Positions 26,238 to 34,962 of a stretch of 64,000 nucleotides of DNA are shown here, one piece after another. The notes beneath the pieces were generated by a model. The model made no database searches, was not told the origin of the DNA, and saw only the letters and a program-made list of their open reading frames with translations. Positions within the stretch are counted from its first letter, which is position 1, and each line of letters begins with the position of its first letter. The stretch lies in assembly GCF_001500125.1 (NCBI RefSeq), contig NZ_LQIV01000004.1, forward strand, positions 95,906 to 159,905, in the 5' to 3' direction. This DNA is from Mycobacterium sp. IS-1742. GTDB lineage: Bacteria > Actinomycetota > Actinomycetes > Mycobacteriales > Mycobacteriaceae. A program made the translations under genes and the position numbers.

Positions 26238-27338
26238 ATGCAGAACAGCCGAACGGCGAACTCCGACAGGAGCGTCGTCGTCAATGGGATCAGCAAGTCG
26301 TTCGGTGACGTCCATGCCGTCCGAGGCGTGAGCTTCGATGTCGGGCGGGGCGAGGTGGTCGCCCTCCTCGGACCCAACGGTGCCGGGAAGACGACGACCG
26401 TCGACATCCTGTCCACCCTGACCAAACCGGACAGCGGCACGGCGACGATCGCCGGATTCGACGTCGTCACCGAGGCATCGAGCGTCCGGCGGTCGATCAT
26501 GCTGACCGGTCAGCAGGTCGCGCTCGACGACATGCTGACCGGTCGAGAGAATCTCGTGCTGTTCGGCCGACTGCAGGGTCTGCCGAAGAAGGCCGCGGAA
26601 GCGCGGGCCGAGGAACTGCTCTTCGCCTTCGACCTGGTCCACGCCGCGAACCGCAAATTGAGTACGTACTCCGGTGGAATGCGGCGGCGGATCGACATCG
26701 CCTGCGGTCTGGTGGTGCGTCCGGAGGTCGTGTTCCTCGACGAGCCGACAACGGGGCTCGATCCGCGGAGCAGGCAGACCATCTGGGACCTGGTTTCCGG
26801 GTTCAAGGACGTCGGGATCGCCACACTGCTGACGACCCAGTACCTCGAGGAGGCGGATGCGCTCAGCGACCGGATCATCGTCATCGACCACGGTGGCATC
26901 GTCGCCGAGGGAACGGCCGACGAGCTGAAGGAGCGCACGGGCGGTAGCTACTGCGAGATTGTCCCCCGCGACCTCAACGACCTCCCGGCGATCGTCGACG
27001 CCCTGGGATCCCTTCTGCCGGAGCAGAACCGAGCGGCCATGACCGCCGCGTCGGACCGGATCGCGATGCCCGCGCCGGATGGGCCGAACACACTCGTCGA
27101 GGCTCTGTCGCGGCTCAACTCGGCGTCTATTCAGTTGACGGACATCGCACTTCGGCGTCCGTCGCTCGATGACGTTTTCCTGGCCCTGACCGCCGACTCG
27201 GAGTCGGCGGCGGCCAAGACTTCCGACGCGGTGGACGACGGCAACTCGGGTGAACTGGTCGGCAGCTCCGCGGGCGGCACGGGGCGGCACCGCCGCAACG
27301 GACGTGGCTCGCTCGCGTCGTCGGATCTGGTGTCATGA
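26238..27338 (+). CDS. ABC transporter ATP-binding protein, DrrA-like
   Basis: 366-residue ATPase of the daunorubicin-resistance (DrrA) family. Walker A is GPNGAGKT (G45, K51), the signature is YSGGMRRRIDIA, Walker B is VVFLDEPTTGLD, and the D-loop/H-loop region is TTQYLEEAD. The C-terminal tail of about 35 residues after the DrrA core is polar and low-complexity. The ATG at 26238 is preferred for its AAGAGGA ribosome binding site; an alternative ATG at 26163 overlaps the PKS stop (ATGA) and would add 25 residues. It energises the DrrB/DrrC permeases encoded next, with overlapping start and stop codons. In M. tuberculosis DrrABC is needed to move PDIM to the cell surface, so export of this locus's lipid is the likely role. 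Confidence 0.92.
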   Translation: MQNSRTANSDRSVVVNGISKSFGDVHAVRGVSFDVGRGEVVALLGPNGAGKTTTVDILSTLTKPDSGTATIAGFDVVTEASSVRRSIMLTGQQVALDDMLTGRENLVLFGRLQGLPKKAAEARAEELLFAFDLVHAANRKLSTYSGGMRRRIDIACGLVVRPEVVFLDEPTTGLDPRSRQTIWDLVSGFKDVGIATLLTTQYLEEADALSDRIIVIDHGGIVAEGTADELKERTGGSYCEIVPRDLNDLPAIVDALGSLLPEQNRAAMTAASDRIAMPAPDGPNTLVEALSRLNSASIQLTDIALRRPSLDDVFLALTADSESAAAKTSDAVDDGNSGELVGSSAGGTGRHRRNGRGSLASSDLVS

Positions 27339-28144
27339 CGGCTGCGCTGACCGACCCCCGGCCGGAACCGAAGACGCTCGGACAGTGGTGGGTGCTGACC
27401 AACCGGCTGGTGTCGCCCACGCTGCGCAACGGCGAGGTCGCCACCGCTCTGGTCGCGTCGGTGGTGTTCACCGTGGGGTGGTACATCCCGTTGAACAACA
27501 TCCTCGGCCCCAGATCCGGGATGAGCAGCTACGCGCAATTCCTGATGCCGCTTGTTGCGCTCCAGGGCATCTCCTTCGCCGCGATCACCGGCGCCCTCCG
27601 TGCCGCGACAGACTCGGTGAAGGGCATCAACCGGCGGTTCGACTCGATGCCCATACCGGCGTTCACGCCGATGGCCGCCCGCATGTCGGCCGGCCTGTAC
27701 CGGTGCGCCGTGGGCACCTTCGCCGCGTTGGTCAGTGGTCACATCATCGGCTTCCGCTTCCACGGCGGCGTGCTGAATGCGGTCCTGTTCTGTGTGCTGC
27801 TGTTGGCGATCGGTCTGGTCCTGTCCTTCCTGGCGGACCTGCTGGGCAGCAATTCGAAGAATCCGGAGGCGACCTCGCAGTGGCTGATGTTGCCGCAGTT
27901 GATCTTCGGGCTGATCTCGGTGGGAATCCAGCCCGCCGAGAACTTCCCCGACTGGATACAACCTATCGTGCGTAACCAGCCGATCTCGCAGTTCATCTAT
28001 GCGCTGCGCGCGCTCGGTGGCGACACCACCCCGGGCGCCGGCGAGGTCAGCTGGTCGGTCATCGGCCCGTCAGTGGCCTGGCTGGTCGGGGTGATGGTGA
28101 TCATGGTGCCGGTGTCGGTGATGCTCCTGCGGAGGCGGTCCTGA
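27335..28144 (+). CDS. ABC-2 type permease, DrrB-like
   Basis: 269-residue inner-membrane protein with about six hydrophobic segments, for example ATALVASVVFTVGWYIPL near residue 40, a stretch near 140-160 (VLFCVLLLAIGLVLSFLADL) and a final one near 245-262. An ABC-2 permease signature region, NPEATSQWLMLPQLIFGLISVG, is visible. It begins at an ATGA overlap with drrA and ends in a TGATG overlap with the next permease, so translation is coupled. It should pair with the DrrC-like protein as the membrane half of the lipid exporter. Confidence 0.9.
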   Translation: MTAALTDPRPEPKTLGQWWVLTNRLVSPTLRNGEVATALVASVVFTVGWYIPLNNILGPRSGMSSYAQFLMPLVALQGISFAAITGALRAATDSVKGINRRFDSMPIPAFTPMAARMSAGLYRCAVGTFAALVSGHIIGFRFHGGVLNAVLFCVLLLAIGLVLSFLADLLGSNSKNPEATSQWLMLPQLIFGLISVGIQPAENFPDWIQPIVRNQPISQFIYALRALGGDTTPGAGEVSWSVIGPSVAWLVGVMVIMVPVSVMLLRRRS

Positions 28145-29007
28145 TGACGATGACCCACAACGGCGCTCGGCCGGCCGAATCCACGATCTTGCGGGACGAC
28201 AGCTTTCCGACGATCGACCGATCCCGCGGGGAGAACTCGCTGCGGTTGCTTCTCCCGCATGCCTGGGTGCAGACGAAGCGGCTGTTGACCCGCTTCTTGC
28301 GGGATCCGATGACGTTCTTCTTCGGTGTCGTGTTCCCGATCTTCATGCTCCTGGTGCTCGACATCGTTCTCGGCGACGCGATCAAAGCCGTCACGGGCGC
28401 CTCCGCGGTGTACGGCAGCGTCCCGCTCATGACGGTGATCGGTGCCATGAACGGCGCATCCGTCGGCGCCGTCGGCATTATCGCGGAACAGAACGACGGG
28501 ATGCTGGCGCGGTTGTGGGTGACGCCGATCCATCGCGCCTCGGGGCTGTTGGCGCGGATCACCGCGGAGGCCCTGCGCGTGGTGATCAACTCCGTGCTGC
28601 TGTTGGCCGTCGGTTTCGCGCTCGGGCTTCGTTTCGAACACGGCCCGCTCGCGGCGGTGGCCTGGCTGTGCGTGCCGGTGCTGTTCGGCGTCGCCTTCGC
28701 CATCCTGGTTCTCACCGTCGCGTTGTACTGGCCGAGCCCGACCATGGTGAACGCGATCGTCCTGGTGAACTCGTTGTGCCTGTTCTTCTCGAGCGGTTTC
28801 GTCCCGCTGAACCAGTACCCGGCGTGGGTGCAGCCGGCCGTCGAGCACCAGCCGGTGTCGTACGCGATCGAGACGATGCGCGGGCTGTCTCTCGGAGGCC
28901 CCGTTCTGCAGCCCGGCATCGGAACGCTGGCCTGGTCGGCCGGCATCATCCTCGCCTGCCTGATCCCGATGATCATCGGCTACCGCAAAGCCAGCATGCG
29001 CGGATGA
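28144..29007 (+). CDS. ABC-2 type permease, DrrC-like
   Basis: 287-residue membrane protein with a cytosolic N-terminus of about 40 residues and six predicted transmembrane segments, starting with [21 protein letters not shown]. The conserved ABC-2 motif region is near [29 protein letters not shown]. Its start overlaps the DrrB-like stop by one base. A 70 bp gap follows before the acyltransferase gene. It is the second permease subunit of the DrrABC-like exporter. Confidence 0.9.
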   Translation: MTMTHNGARPAESTILRDDSFPTIDRSRGENSLRLLLPHAWVQTKRLLTRFLRDPMTFFFGVVFPIFMLLVLDIVLGDAIKAVTGASAVYGSVPLMTVIGAMNGASVGAVGIIAEQNDGMLARLWVTPIHRASGLLARITAEALRVVINSVLLLAVGFALGLRFEHGPLAAVAWLCVPVLFGVAFAILVLTVALYWPSPTMVNAIVLVNSLCLFFSSGFVPLNQYPAWVQPAVEHQPVSYAIETMRGLSLGGPVLQPGIGTLAWSAGIILACLIPMIIGYRKASMRG

Positions 29008-29077
29008 GCGGACGACGCCGCGGACGGCCTCCGCACACCGGCCCCAAACACCGGGCAGCGCACCGGGAAGGACTCTG

Positions 29078-30310
29078 ATGGCGTACTCGACGTCGGTGAT
29101 CCGACGGCTCGCCCCCAGCGAGAAGTTCTTCGCCGAGACGCAGACCTTCACGTCCATCACCGTGCTGCTCGACGGTGAGGTGGACATCGATGCGATGACG
29201 GATGCATTCGACGCACTACTGGAGACCTATCCGGTGTACGCGGGGCACCTCGAGCCCGATACTGACGGCAGTTTCCAATTGGTGGCCGATGACCTCCTCC
29301 ACCCCGGAGTGTGGGTGCAGTTCGAGGGTGACCCCGCGCCCACAGATCAACTCGATCAGGGTGTGGCGCTGATCTACCTCCTGGTGAAGCCCGATGCGAC
29401 ACCCGCCGAGCTCACCCTGTTCATCCACCACAGCCTCGCCGACGGAACGCACATGGCCGGGCTGCTGTTCGAGCTCTTTGCGCGCTACACCGGGGTTGTC
29501 ACGACGGGCAGCGCGGGCACGGTGAGCCCGAATCCGGCCCCCGAGCCGATCGAGACGATTCTCGAGCAGCGGGGCATTCACAAGCAGCAGCGGTCGGGGC
29601 TGGACCGCTTCATCCCGGCCATGTTCGCCTACGACCTCCCACCCAAACGTCTCACCACCAGAAGCGCAGCCGAGCGGCCGGCGGCGGTCCCGACCACGCG
29701 ATGCCGGCTGAGCAAGGCCGAGACGTCGAGCCTGGTGAAGTACGGACGGGTCAACCGGCTGTTCGTGAACAACCTCATATCGGCGGCGATCCTGCTGGCG
29801 GAGTGGCAGGTTCGACGCACGCCGCACATCCCGATCCCGTACGTCTACAACGTGAACCTGCGTGCGCTGGTGGAACCGCCGGTGAGCGCGACGGGCTGCA
29901 CGCTGGCGATCGGGGTCGCGACCTACCTCGCGCACATCACGCCCGAGACCACGATGGTCGAACTGGCCCGCGGCATTGCGGACATGTTCCAGGCCGACCT
30001 GGCCGACGGCGTTGTGCAGCAATCACTTCTGCACTTCAACATGCAGTATGAGGGCGCGATTCCAGGTCTGCCCGATGTGGTGCTGTCGACGAACCTCGGT
30101 AACGCGGTGGCCATGAGCACGCCGCCTGGACTGGCGGTGGTCGGCGTGCAATCCCAGTTCTACCGCGCGTCGTCGGCGGTCATCGACGTCTACTCGTTCG
30201 GCGTGGTCGGCGGCGAGCTGCTGATCGAACACCACGTCGACGCGGCCGAGACCACCATCGACCTGATTCACTCGCTCCTGCGGGCCGCGGTCTCAGAACA
30301 CCAACACTGA
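29078..30310 (+). CDS. PapA5-like polyketide-associated acyltransferase
   Basis: 410-residue protein of the condensation/acyltransferase fold. The catalytic motif is HHSLADG with H117/H118 and D122, matching HHxxxDG. The structural motif near the C-terminus reads [15 protein letters not shown], in place of the DFGWG of NRPS C domains. M. tuberculosis PapA5 is about 422 residues and esterifies the two phthiocerol hydroxyls with mycocerosic acids. The ATG at 29078 follows GGGAAGGA. By analogy it should acylate the two hydroxyls made by the KR modules, but no mycocerosate-type synthase is encoded nearby, so the acyl donor is unknown. Confidence 0.9.
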   Translation: MAYSTSVIRRLAPSEKFFAETQTFTSITVLLDGEVDIDAMTDAFDALLETYPVYAGHLEPDTDGSFQLVADDLLHPGVWVQFEGDPAPTDQLDQGVALIYLLVKPDATPAELTLFIHHSLADGTHMAGLLFELFARYTGVVTTGSAGTVSPNPAPEPIETILEQRGIHKQQRSGLDRFIPAMFAYDLPPKRLTTRSAAERPAAVPTTRCRLSKAETSSLVKYGRVNRLFVNNLISAAILLAEWQVRRTPHIPIPYVYNVNLRALVEPPVSATGCTLAIGVATYLAHITPETTMVELARGIADMFQADLADGVVQQSLLHFNMQYEGAIPGLPDVVLSTNLGNAVAMSTPPGLAVVGVQSQFYRASSAVIDVYSFGVVGGELLIEHHVDAAETTIDLIHSLLRAAVSEHQH

Positions 30311-30324
30311 AGGGGATGTCAACC

Positions 30325-31209
30325 ATGAGCTCACCGAGTTGGCTCGCTCGCCGACGCGCCACAGACCTGCGGCCCGACGCAGCCGACACCGTGCACGTCG
30401 AACTGAGCGGACCGCCGCAGACCATGCTCGACATGGTGTTCGCGAAGGCCCTCGACGCCGAGTCGCCGCACCCGGTCCTCGCAGACACCTATGCCCGCGA
30501 CCTGATCAACCGGGTCGACTACGACAGGCGCCGCAATCCCATCACCAAACAGCGCAGGCGGCAGGTCTCGTCGATCACCGTGCGGGCGGCCCAATTCGAC
30601 ATCTGGGTGAGGCAGTTCCTGGCGGCGAACGAGCGCGCGGTGGTGCTGCATCTCGGTTGCGGGCTGGACAGCCGGGTGTTCCGAATCGATCCCGGGCCCG
30701 GCGTGGAGTGGTTCGACGTCGACTTTCCGGACGTCATCGCCCTGCGTGAGCGGTTCTATCCGACCCGTGAGCACTATCATCTCGTGGCCGCCTCGGTCAC
30801 CGACCCGGCCTGGTTGCAGGATCTGCCCGGCGACCGGCCGGTGCTCGTCCTCGCCGAGGGGGTCAGCATGTACCTGCAGGAGCAGGACGGAATTGCCCTG
30901 ATGCGTCGCGTGGTCGAGCATTTCCCAGCCGGTGAACTGCAGCTGGACTTCTGGAGCCGCTTCGGAACCCGTGCGCAACAGAAGAACAACACCGTCGTGC
31001 GGTGGTCGGGGTCGGAGTTGGGATGGTCGGTCGATCAGCCCGACGACGTCCTGGCGAAGGTGCCGGGCACGCGTTTGATTGCCGCGATCTCACTGTTCGA
31101 CGCGGAGACGGCGCAGCGTCTGCCCAGAGGGCTTCGCCGATTCAGCCGCGTCGCGTCACGTACGCCGGTGCTGCGCAAAATAGTGCAGCTCCACCGCTAC
31201 GCCTTCTGA
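30325..31209 (+). CDS. COG3315/PF04072-type SAM-dependent O-methyltransferase
   Basis: 294-residue methyltransferase of the leucine-carboxyl-methyltransferase-like family often tied to polyketides. SAM motif I is HLGCGLDSRVFR (about residues 110-121), followed by an acidic ribose-binding stretch VEWFDVDFPDV and the LAEGVSMYL motif. The ATG at 30325 is preferred over the one at 30316 because AAGGGG lies 9 bp upstream of it. It is the last gene of the rightward cluster, 14 bp after the acyltransferase. It probably O-methylates a hydroxyl, enol or carboxyl of the product, by inference from context. It is not the same family as the PDIM methyltransferase Rv2952, as far as I remember. Confidence 0.85.
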   Translation: MSSPSWLARRRATDLRPDAADTVHVELSGPPQTMLDMVFAKALDAESPHPVLADTYARDLINRVDYDRRRNPITKQRRRQVSSITVRAAQFDIWVRQFLAANERAVVLHLGCGLDSRVFRIDPGPGVEWFDVDFPDVIALRERFYPTREHYHLVAASVTDPAWLQDLPGDRPVLVLAEGVSMYLQEQDGIALMRRVVEHFPAGELQLDFWSRFGTRAQQKNNTVVRWSGSELGWSVDQPDDVLAKVPGTRLIAAISLFDAETAQRLPRGLRRFSRVASRTPVLRKIVQLHRYAF

Positions 31210-31229
31210 GCGCGGACGACCCGGGCCGG

Positions 31230-32708
31230 TCAGCGGAACGCGTAATCGCTGACCGGGAACCGGGTCGATTCCCGCACCGCCCGACCGCGGGAAACGGGGC
31301 GAACGATGGTCGCGTCACCGCGGAAGTGGTAGGACCGCGATCCGGCGCAGTTCCCCCGGAAGTAGACCATATTGCCGAGCTTCGCCGACATCTGCTCGTA
31401 GTAGCGGGTGTTGGCCTGTTCCGTCACCTCGAACGTCTCACGGCCGCTGCGGCGCAATTCCCCGAACAGCCGACGCATGTGGCGCATCTGAATTTCCATC
31501 ATCGTGAAGAACGATGCGCCGGTGAACGCGTACGGGCTCGCGAGGTTGAGGAAGTTCGGGAAGTTCGGGACGGAGATGCCCTCGTAGGTCTGGAAGTGGT
31601 TTTCCCGCCACCACTTGCCGAGGTTCCGGCCATCCCGACCGACCACCTCGATAGCCGGGAAGTTGGCCTCCCAGAGATCGAATCCCGTTGCCAACACGAG
31701 AGTGTCGAGCGATCGCTTCCGACCGTCGAGGGTGACGATACCGTCCGGCTCGACGCGCTCGATCCCCGCCGTCTCGAGGTGGACGTGTGACTGGTTGAAG
31801 ATCCGGTAGTAGTCATTGTTGAACGTCGTACGTTTGCAACCGAATTCGTAGGCCGGGGTGAGTTTCCTCCGGGTCGACCGGTCCCGGACCGAGGCGAACA
31901 GGTGCAGACGGGACAGCCCGGCCGCGGCGGCGTTGAGCAACCGGACCTGCTTGTAGTGGACGACTGCACTGGACACGCCGATCTCGGCGAATGCGTCGGT
32001 GACCAGGCGCAGAAGGCGCTGCGCGAGGGGGAACCTCGCGAACAGGCGCTGCGCGGCCGACGGTATGGCGAAGTCGACCTTCGGAACCACCCAGATGGGG
32101 GTGCGCTGGAAGACGGTCAACTCCGCCGCCTGCTGCGCGAGTTCCGGAATGAGCTGTACGGCGGTCACGCCGGTGCCGATGATGCCGACCCGGCGGCCCT
32201 CGATGGGGGAGGCCAGATCCCATTGCGCGGTGTGAACCATCGTGCCGCCGAAGGTGGTGACCCCCGGAATGTCGGGGATGCGTGGCTGCGACAGATATCC
32301 CGTGGCGGTGATGAGGAACCGCGCGGACATCGACCGTCCCCCGGCGAGCGCGACCCGCCACAACTGGGCATCCTCGTCCCACCGGGCACCGTCGACCGTG
32401 GTGTTGAACCGCATGAAGCGCCGGAGGTCGTACTTGTCCGCCACGTGGTCGGCATAGGTTTTGAGCTCGGCACCCGGGGCGTGCAGTCGGGACCAGTAGG
32501 GGTTCGGTTCGAACCAATATGAGTACGTGGTGGACGGGATGTCCACCGCAAGACCGGGATAGTGGTTGACGTACCACGTGCCGCCGAGGTCGTCCTCGCG
32601 ATCGAGAATCGCGATGTCTTTGTAGCCCAGCTGATTGAGCTCGATCGCGGCGCCCATTCCGCCGAAGCCGGCCCCCACGATGATGACGTCCAAGACCTCC
32701 GAATCCAT
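31230..32708 (-). CDS. Flavin-dependent monooxygenase with Baeyer-Villiger fingerprint
   Basis: 492-residue FAD/NADPH monooxygenase. FAD Rossmann motif GAGFGG is at about residues 12-17 and the NADPH motif GIIGTG at 175-180. The class B Baeyer-Villiger fingerprint FxGxxxHxxxW is exact at 153-163 (FGGTMVHTAQW, then D). It would insert oxygen next to a ketone to give an ester, or oxidise a heteroatom. The ATG at 32708 gives the family start MDSEVLDVIIVGAG; the frame extends upstream through non-coding-looking sequence. It converges on the methyltransferase gene with a 20 bp gap. A role in processing the keto lipid of the locus is possible but not shown; it may be unrelated. Confidence 0.88.
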   Translation of the reverse strand: MDSEVLDVIIVGAGFGGMGAAIELNQLGYKDIAILDREDDLGGTWYVNHYPGLAVDIPSTTYSYWFEPNPYWSRLHAPGAELKTYADHVADKYDLRRFMRFNTTVDGARWDEDAQLWRVALAGGRSMSARFLITATGYLSQPRIPDIPGVTTFGGTMVHTAQWDLASPIEGRRVGIIGTGVTAVQLIPELAQQAAELTVFQRTPIWVVPKVDFAIPSAAQRLFARFPLAQRLLRLVTDAFAEIGVSSAVVHYKQVRLLNAAAAGLSRLHLFASVRDRSTRRKLTPAYEFGCKRTTFNNDYYRIFNQSHVHLETAGIERVEPDGIVTLDGRKRSLDTLVLATGFDLWEANFPAIEVVGRDGRNLGKWWRENHFQTYEGISVPNFPNFLNLASPYAFTGASFFTMMEIQMRHMRRLFGELRRSGRETFEVTEQANTRYYEQMSAKLGNMVYFRGNCAGSRSYHFRGDATIVRPVSRGRAVRESTRFPVSDYAFR

Positions 32709-33242
32709 CGTTCCACCGTACCGCCGGAGGCGCCGCCCGGCGCGACTTCGGGACCGTAAAAGGTGTTTGCTGTAAAAAAGATGCACTCTCAGACGCTCAA
32801 CGGGTCGGGCATATAGTTGTCCAGCGATGGCAAACCGATTGAGTACGCAATTATTCCTTTCGCCAAGACCTCCCGCTAGGGTGCTGCGAACCCGTTGCCG
32901 CAATGGCAGCCCGGCCGAGTTGTCTTGTTTGCTACGAACCTGTGATCGTCTCGTGATCAACAGCGGGCTAGCAAAACCTGTTGTATTACAACGGTTATAA
33001 TGAAGCACACGACTACGGCAATCGTGAGGCGAGCGTTGCCGGAACCAGCCGGCTCTGGGTCTAGTCGCGCTTGCCGGCACGGTATCCACGCCCGCCGATC
33101 CGCCCGATCGCAAGCATGAAATTCAGCTTGCCCTCAGAATTCAGCGAAAGGTATTCCTCGGGCTGCCCACCCTGCGCTACGCTGCTCGACACGCGGGTAA
33201 CGAATTAGCCCGCATCAAGCAATTCCGGGGTGGAGGACCAAC
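32709..33242. other. 534 bp divergent intergenic region, AT-rich in part
   Basis: No credible gene. The stretch at about 32755-33005 is AT-richer than its surroundings. It contains the promoter/operator candidate at 32975-33001 and presumably the promoter of the monooxygenase. It separates the lipid cluster from the PE-PPE hydrolase gene. Confidence 0.7.
32975..33001 (+). promoter_or_regulatory. Consensus TATAAT -10 box abutted by a palindrome
   Basis: TATAAT at 32996-33001 is an exact -10 hexamer, rare at this GC content. Directly upstream lies an imperfect dyad: AACC-T-GTTGT, ATT, ACAAC-GGTT (32975-32996). It points rightward, toward the PE-PPE hydrolase gene, with a leader of about 235 nt. 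A regulator bound to the dyad would cover the promoter. Confidence 0.5.
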
Positions 33243-34880
33243 GTGGGGAACCATCGAGCAGAAGCTCGCAACAACAAAAGGACGGCGTCGGTCGTGACGA
33301 CTGGCGCCGCGCTGCAACTGGTGACGCTCTTCGGCCTCGCCTACGCGACGGACAGTCATCTCCCGGGCATCAGCCCGATGGCGGCCGTGTCGATCTTCAT
33401 CGATGGCACCAAGGACATCCTCCCGACGAACGACAGCCAGGCGCCGGATCGGATGAGGGGCGCGCTGAATGGCGCGTACGACCAGTGTGCGGTGGACTGC
33501 GCAAATAACAAGTACATCGTCTACCCACGGGAATTCGGTGTGATGACAGGCCTCGGCAGCCATGGCTACGAGGAGTCGAAGGCGATTGCGGCAGAGAAGA
33601 CGAAGGCCGCAATCCTCGACGCGGTCAGCCAGAATCCGGGTGACCCGGTGTATGTCGTCGGGTTCTCGCAGGGCTCCAACGCGGCGTCCGATGTCCTCGC
33701 CGATCTGGAGAAGGAATACCCTAATAAGGACTTCTCGAAAGTTACCTTCGTTCTGCTCGGCAATGGAGCGCGAAACGACGGCGGCCTGTGGGCGAGGATG
33801 CCGGCGGGCGTATATGTTCCGCTGATCGGCCTGCGCTTCGGGGCGTCGACGAATCCAAGTACCAATCCCAACGCGCCACAGGTGATCCAGATAAGCAAGC
33901 AGTACGACGGCGCCTCGGATGTGCCGAAGTACGTGATGAATCCGGTCGCGTGGGCGAATGCCGCACTGGGCTTCATCTACGTGCACAACGGCTACTACAA
34001 CGACGTAAGCATCGCGGACTTGGACACAGATGGCGACGGCCGGCTATCTCAGGACGAGATCGACGACGCGCCTGAGCAGTACGTGATTACGCAAGAGGGC
34101 AACATTGTCGATGTCCTTATCAAGAATCCGGAGGGGCAGCTGCCGCTCACTCGGCCGTTGTTGGATCTCGGCGTTCCGCCCGAGATCGTCAAGGCGCTCG
34201 ATCCGCTGCTGCGGGCCATCATCGAGACGGGGTACGACCGGCCGATCGATGGCAAGTACCCGGCGAAGCCGGTTCACCTCGAATTGATCCCCGACCCGCA
34301 TCAGTGGATCGAGGACTTCCACGCGATCGCCGCCGGCATGGAGCAGACGCAGGAAAACCTCGAAGAGCTCAACCATGCCAACCTTATGCAGGCGAACACG
34401 GTTGCACCTGAATCGAATCTTAAAATCGCCTCGGAGGGCTCGACGGATCTTGACGCCAAGCCTGCTGCCACCCCGCCGGCCCCTACGGGGACGGAGACGA
34501 GCGGCGGCGGTGTGACGGCGGCATACACGCAGCCTGCTGCGCCGGTGACCACGCAGACGGTTCCGGTCGCACCAGCCACACCCGTCGTCCAGCCGGTTGT
34601 GACGCCGCCGGTGCAACAGGCCCCGGCGTCCACGGGTGGCGAAGCTGCAACGCCGAGCACATCAAAGCCGCAGGTGAACCTCAACAAGTCCCTGCAGCAG
34701 ATCAACAAGGCCATCACCGGGACCGTCAACACAGTGGTCGGGGCGCTCACCCCCAAGCCGCGTAGCGGTGGCACCACCACCACTCAGGACCCCAGTCCGG
34801 CGACGCAGGACCCGGGACCGACGGAATCGGAGCCGAGCGGCGGCAACGAACCCGCGAACGACAGCGAGCCCGCGGCTTAG
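33243..34880 (+). CDS. Exported PE-PPE-domain serine hydrolase/acyltransferase with an EF-hand loop
   Basis: 545 residues. An N-terminal hydrophobic segment (about residues 17-35, ALQLVTLFGLAYA) is a signal peptide or anchor. A PE-PPE alpha/beta hydrolase domain follows (about 48-330), with nucleophile S142 in GFSQGS. After the family YVHNGYY region an EF-hand loop is inserted, D261 to E272, with acidic residues at positions 1, 3, 5 and 12. The last 150 residues are Pro/Thr/Gln-rich and probably disordered. The GTG start has GGAGGA 5 bp upstream. Related Chp proteins (Rv3822, Rv1184c) act as lipid acyltransferases beside PKS/PapA loci, so a late acylation step outside the membrane is plausible. 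Codon use is less GC-biased than in neighbours. Confidence 0.82.
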   Translation: MGNHRAEARNNKRTASVVTTGAALQLVTLFGLAYATDSHLPGISPMAAVSIFIDGTKDILPTNDSQAPDRMRGALNGAYDQCAVDCANNKYIVYPREFGVMTGLGSHGYEESKAIAAEKTKAAILDAVSQNPGDPVYVVGFSQGSNAASDVLADLEKEYPNKDFSKVTFVLLGNGARNDGGLWARMPAGVYVPLIGLRFGASTNPSTNPNAPQVIQISKQYDGASDVPKYVMNPVAWANAALGFIYVHNGYYNDVSIADLDTDGDGRLSQDEIDDAPEQYVITQEGNIVDVLIKNPEGQLPLTRPLLDLGVPPEIVKALDPLLRAIIETGYDRPIDGKYPAKPVHLELIPDPHQWIEDFHAIAAGMEQTQENLEELNHANLMQANTVAPESNLKIASEGSTDLDAKPAATPPAPTGTETSGGGVTAAYTQPAAPVTTQTVPVAPATPVVQPVVTPPVQQAPASTGGEAATPSTSKPQVNLNKSLQQINKAITGTVNTVVGALTPKPRSGGTTTTQDPSPATQDPGPTESEPSGGNEPANDSEPAA

Positions 34881-34900
34881 ACAACTGCATAACCACCCAA

Positions 34901-34938
34901 AGTGGTGCTGGATCGCCCGTCGGCGGTCCAGCACCACT
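34901..34938 (+). terminator. Hairpin terminator after the PE-PPE hydrolase gene
   Basis: Arms AGTGGTGCTGGATCGCC and GGCGGTCCAGCACCACT pair over 17 bp with one T-G mismatch position and a 4 nt loop, 20 bp after the stop codon. There is no T-run, as is usual for mycobacterial intrinsic terminators. Confidence 0.75.
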
Positions 34939-34962
34939 GCGGTGTCTCGAGAGGACTGATCC

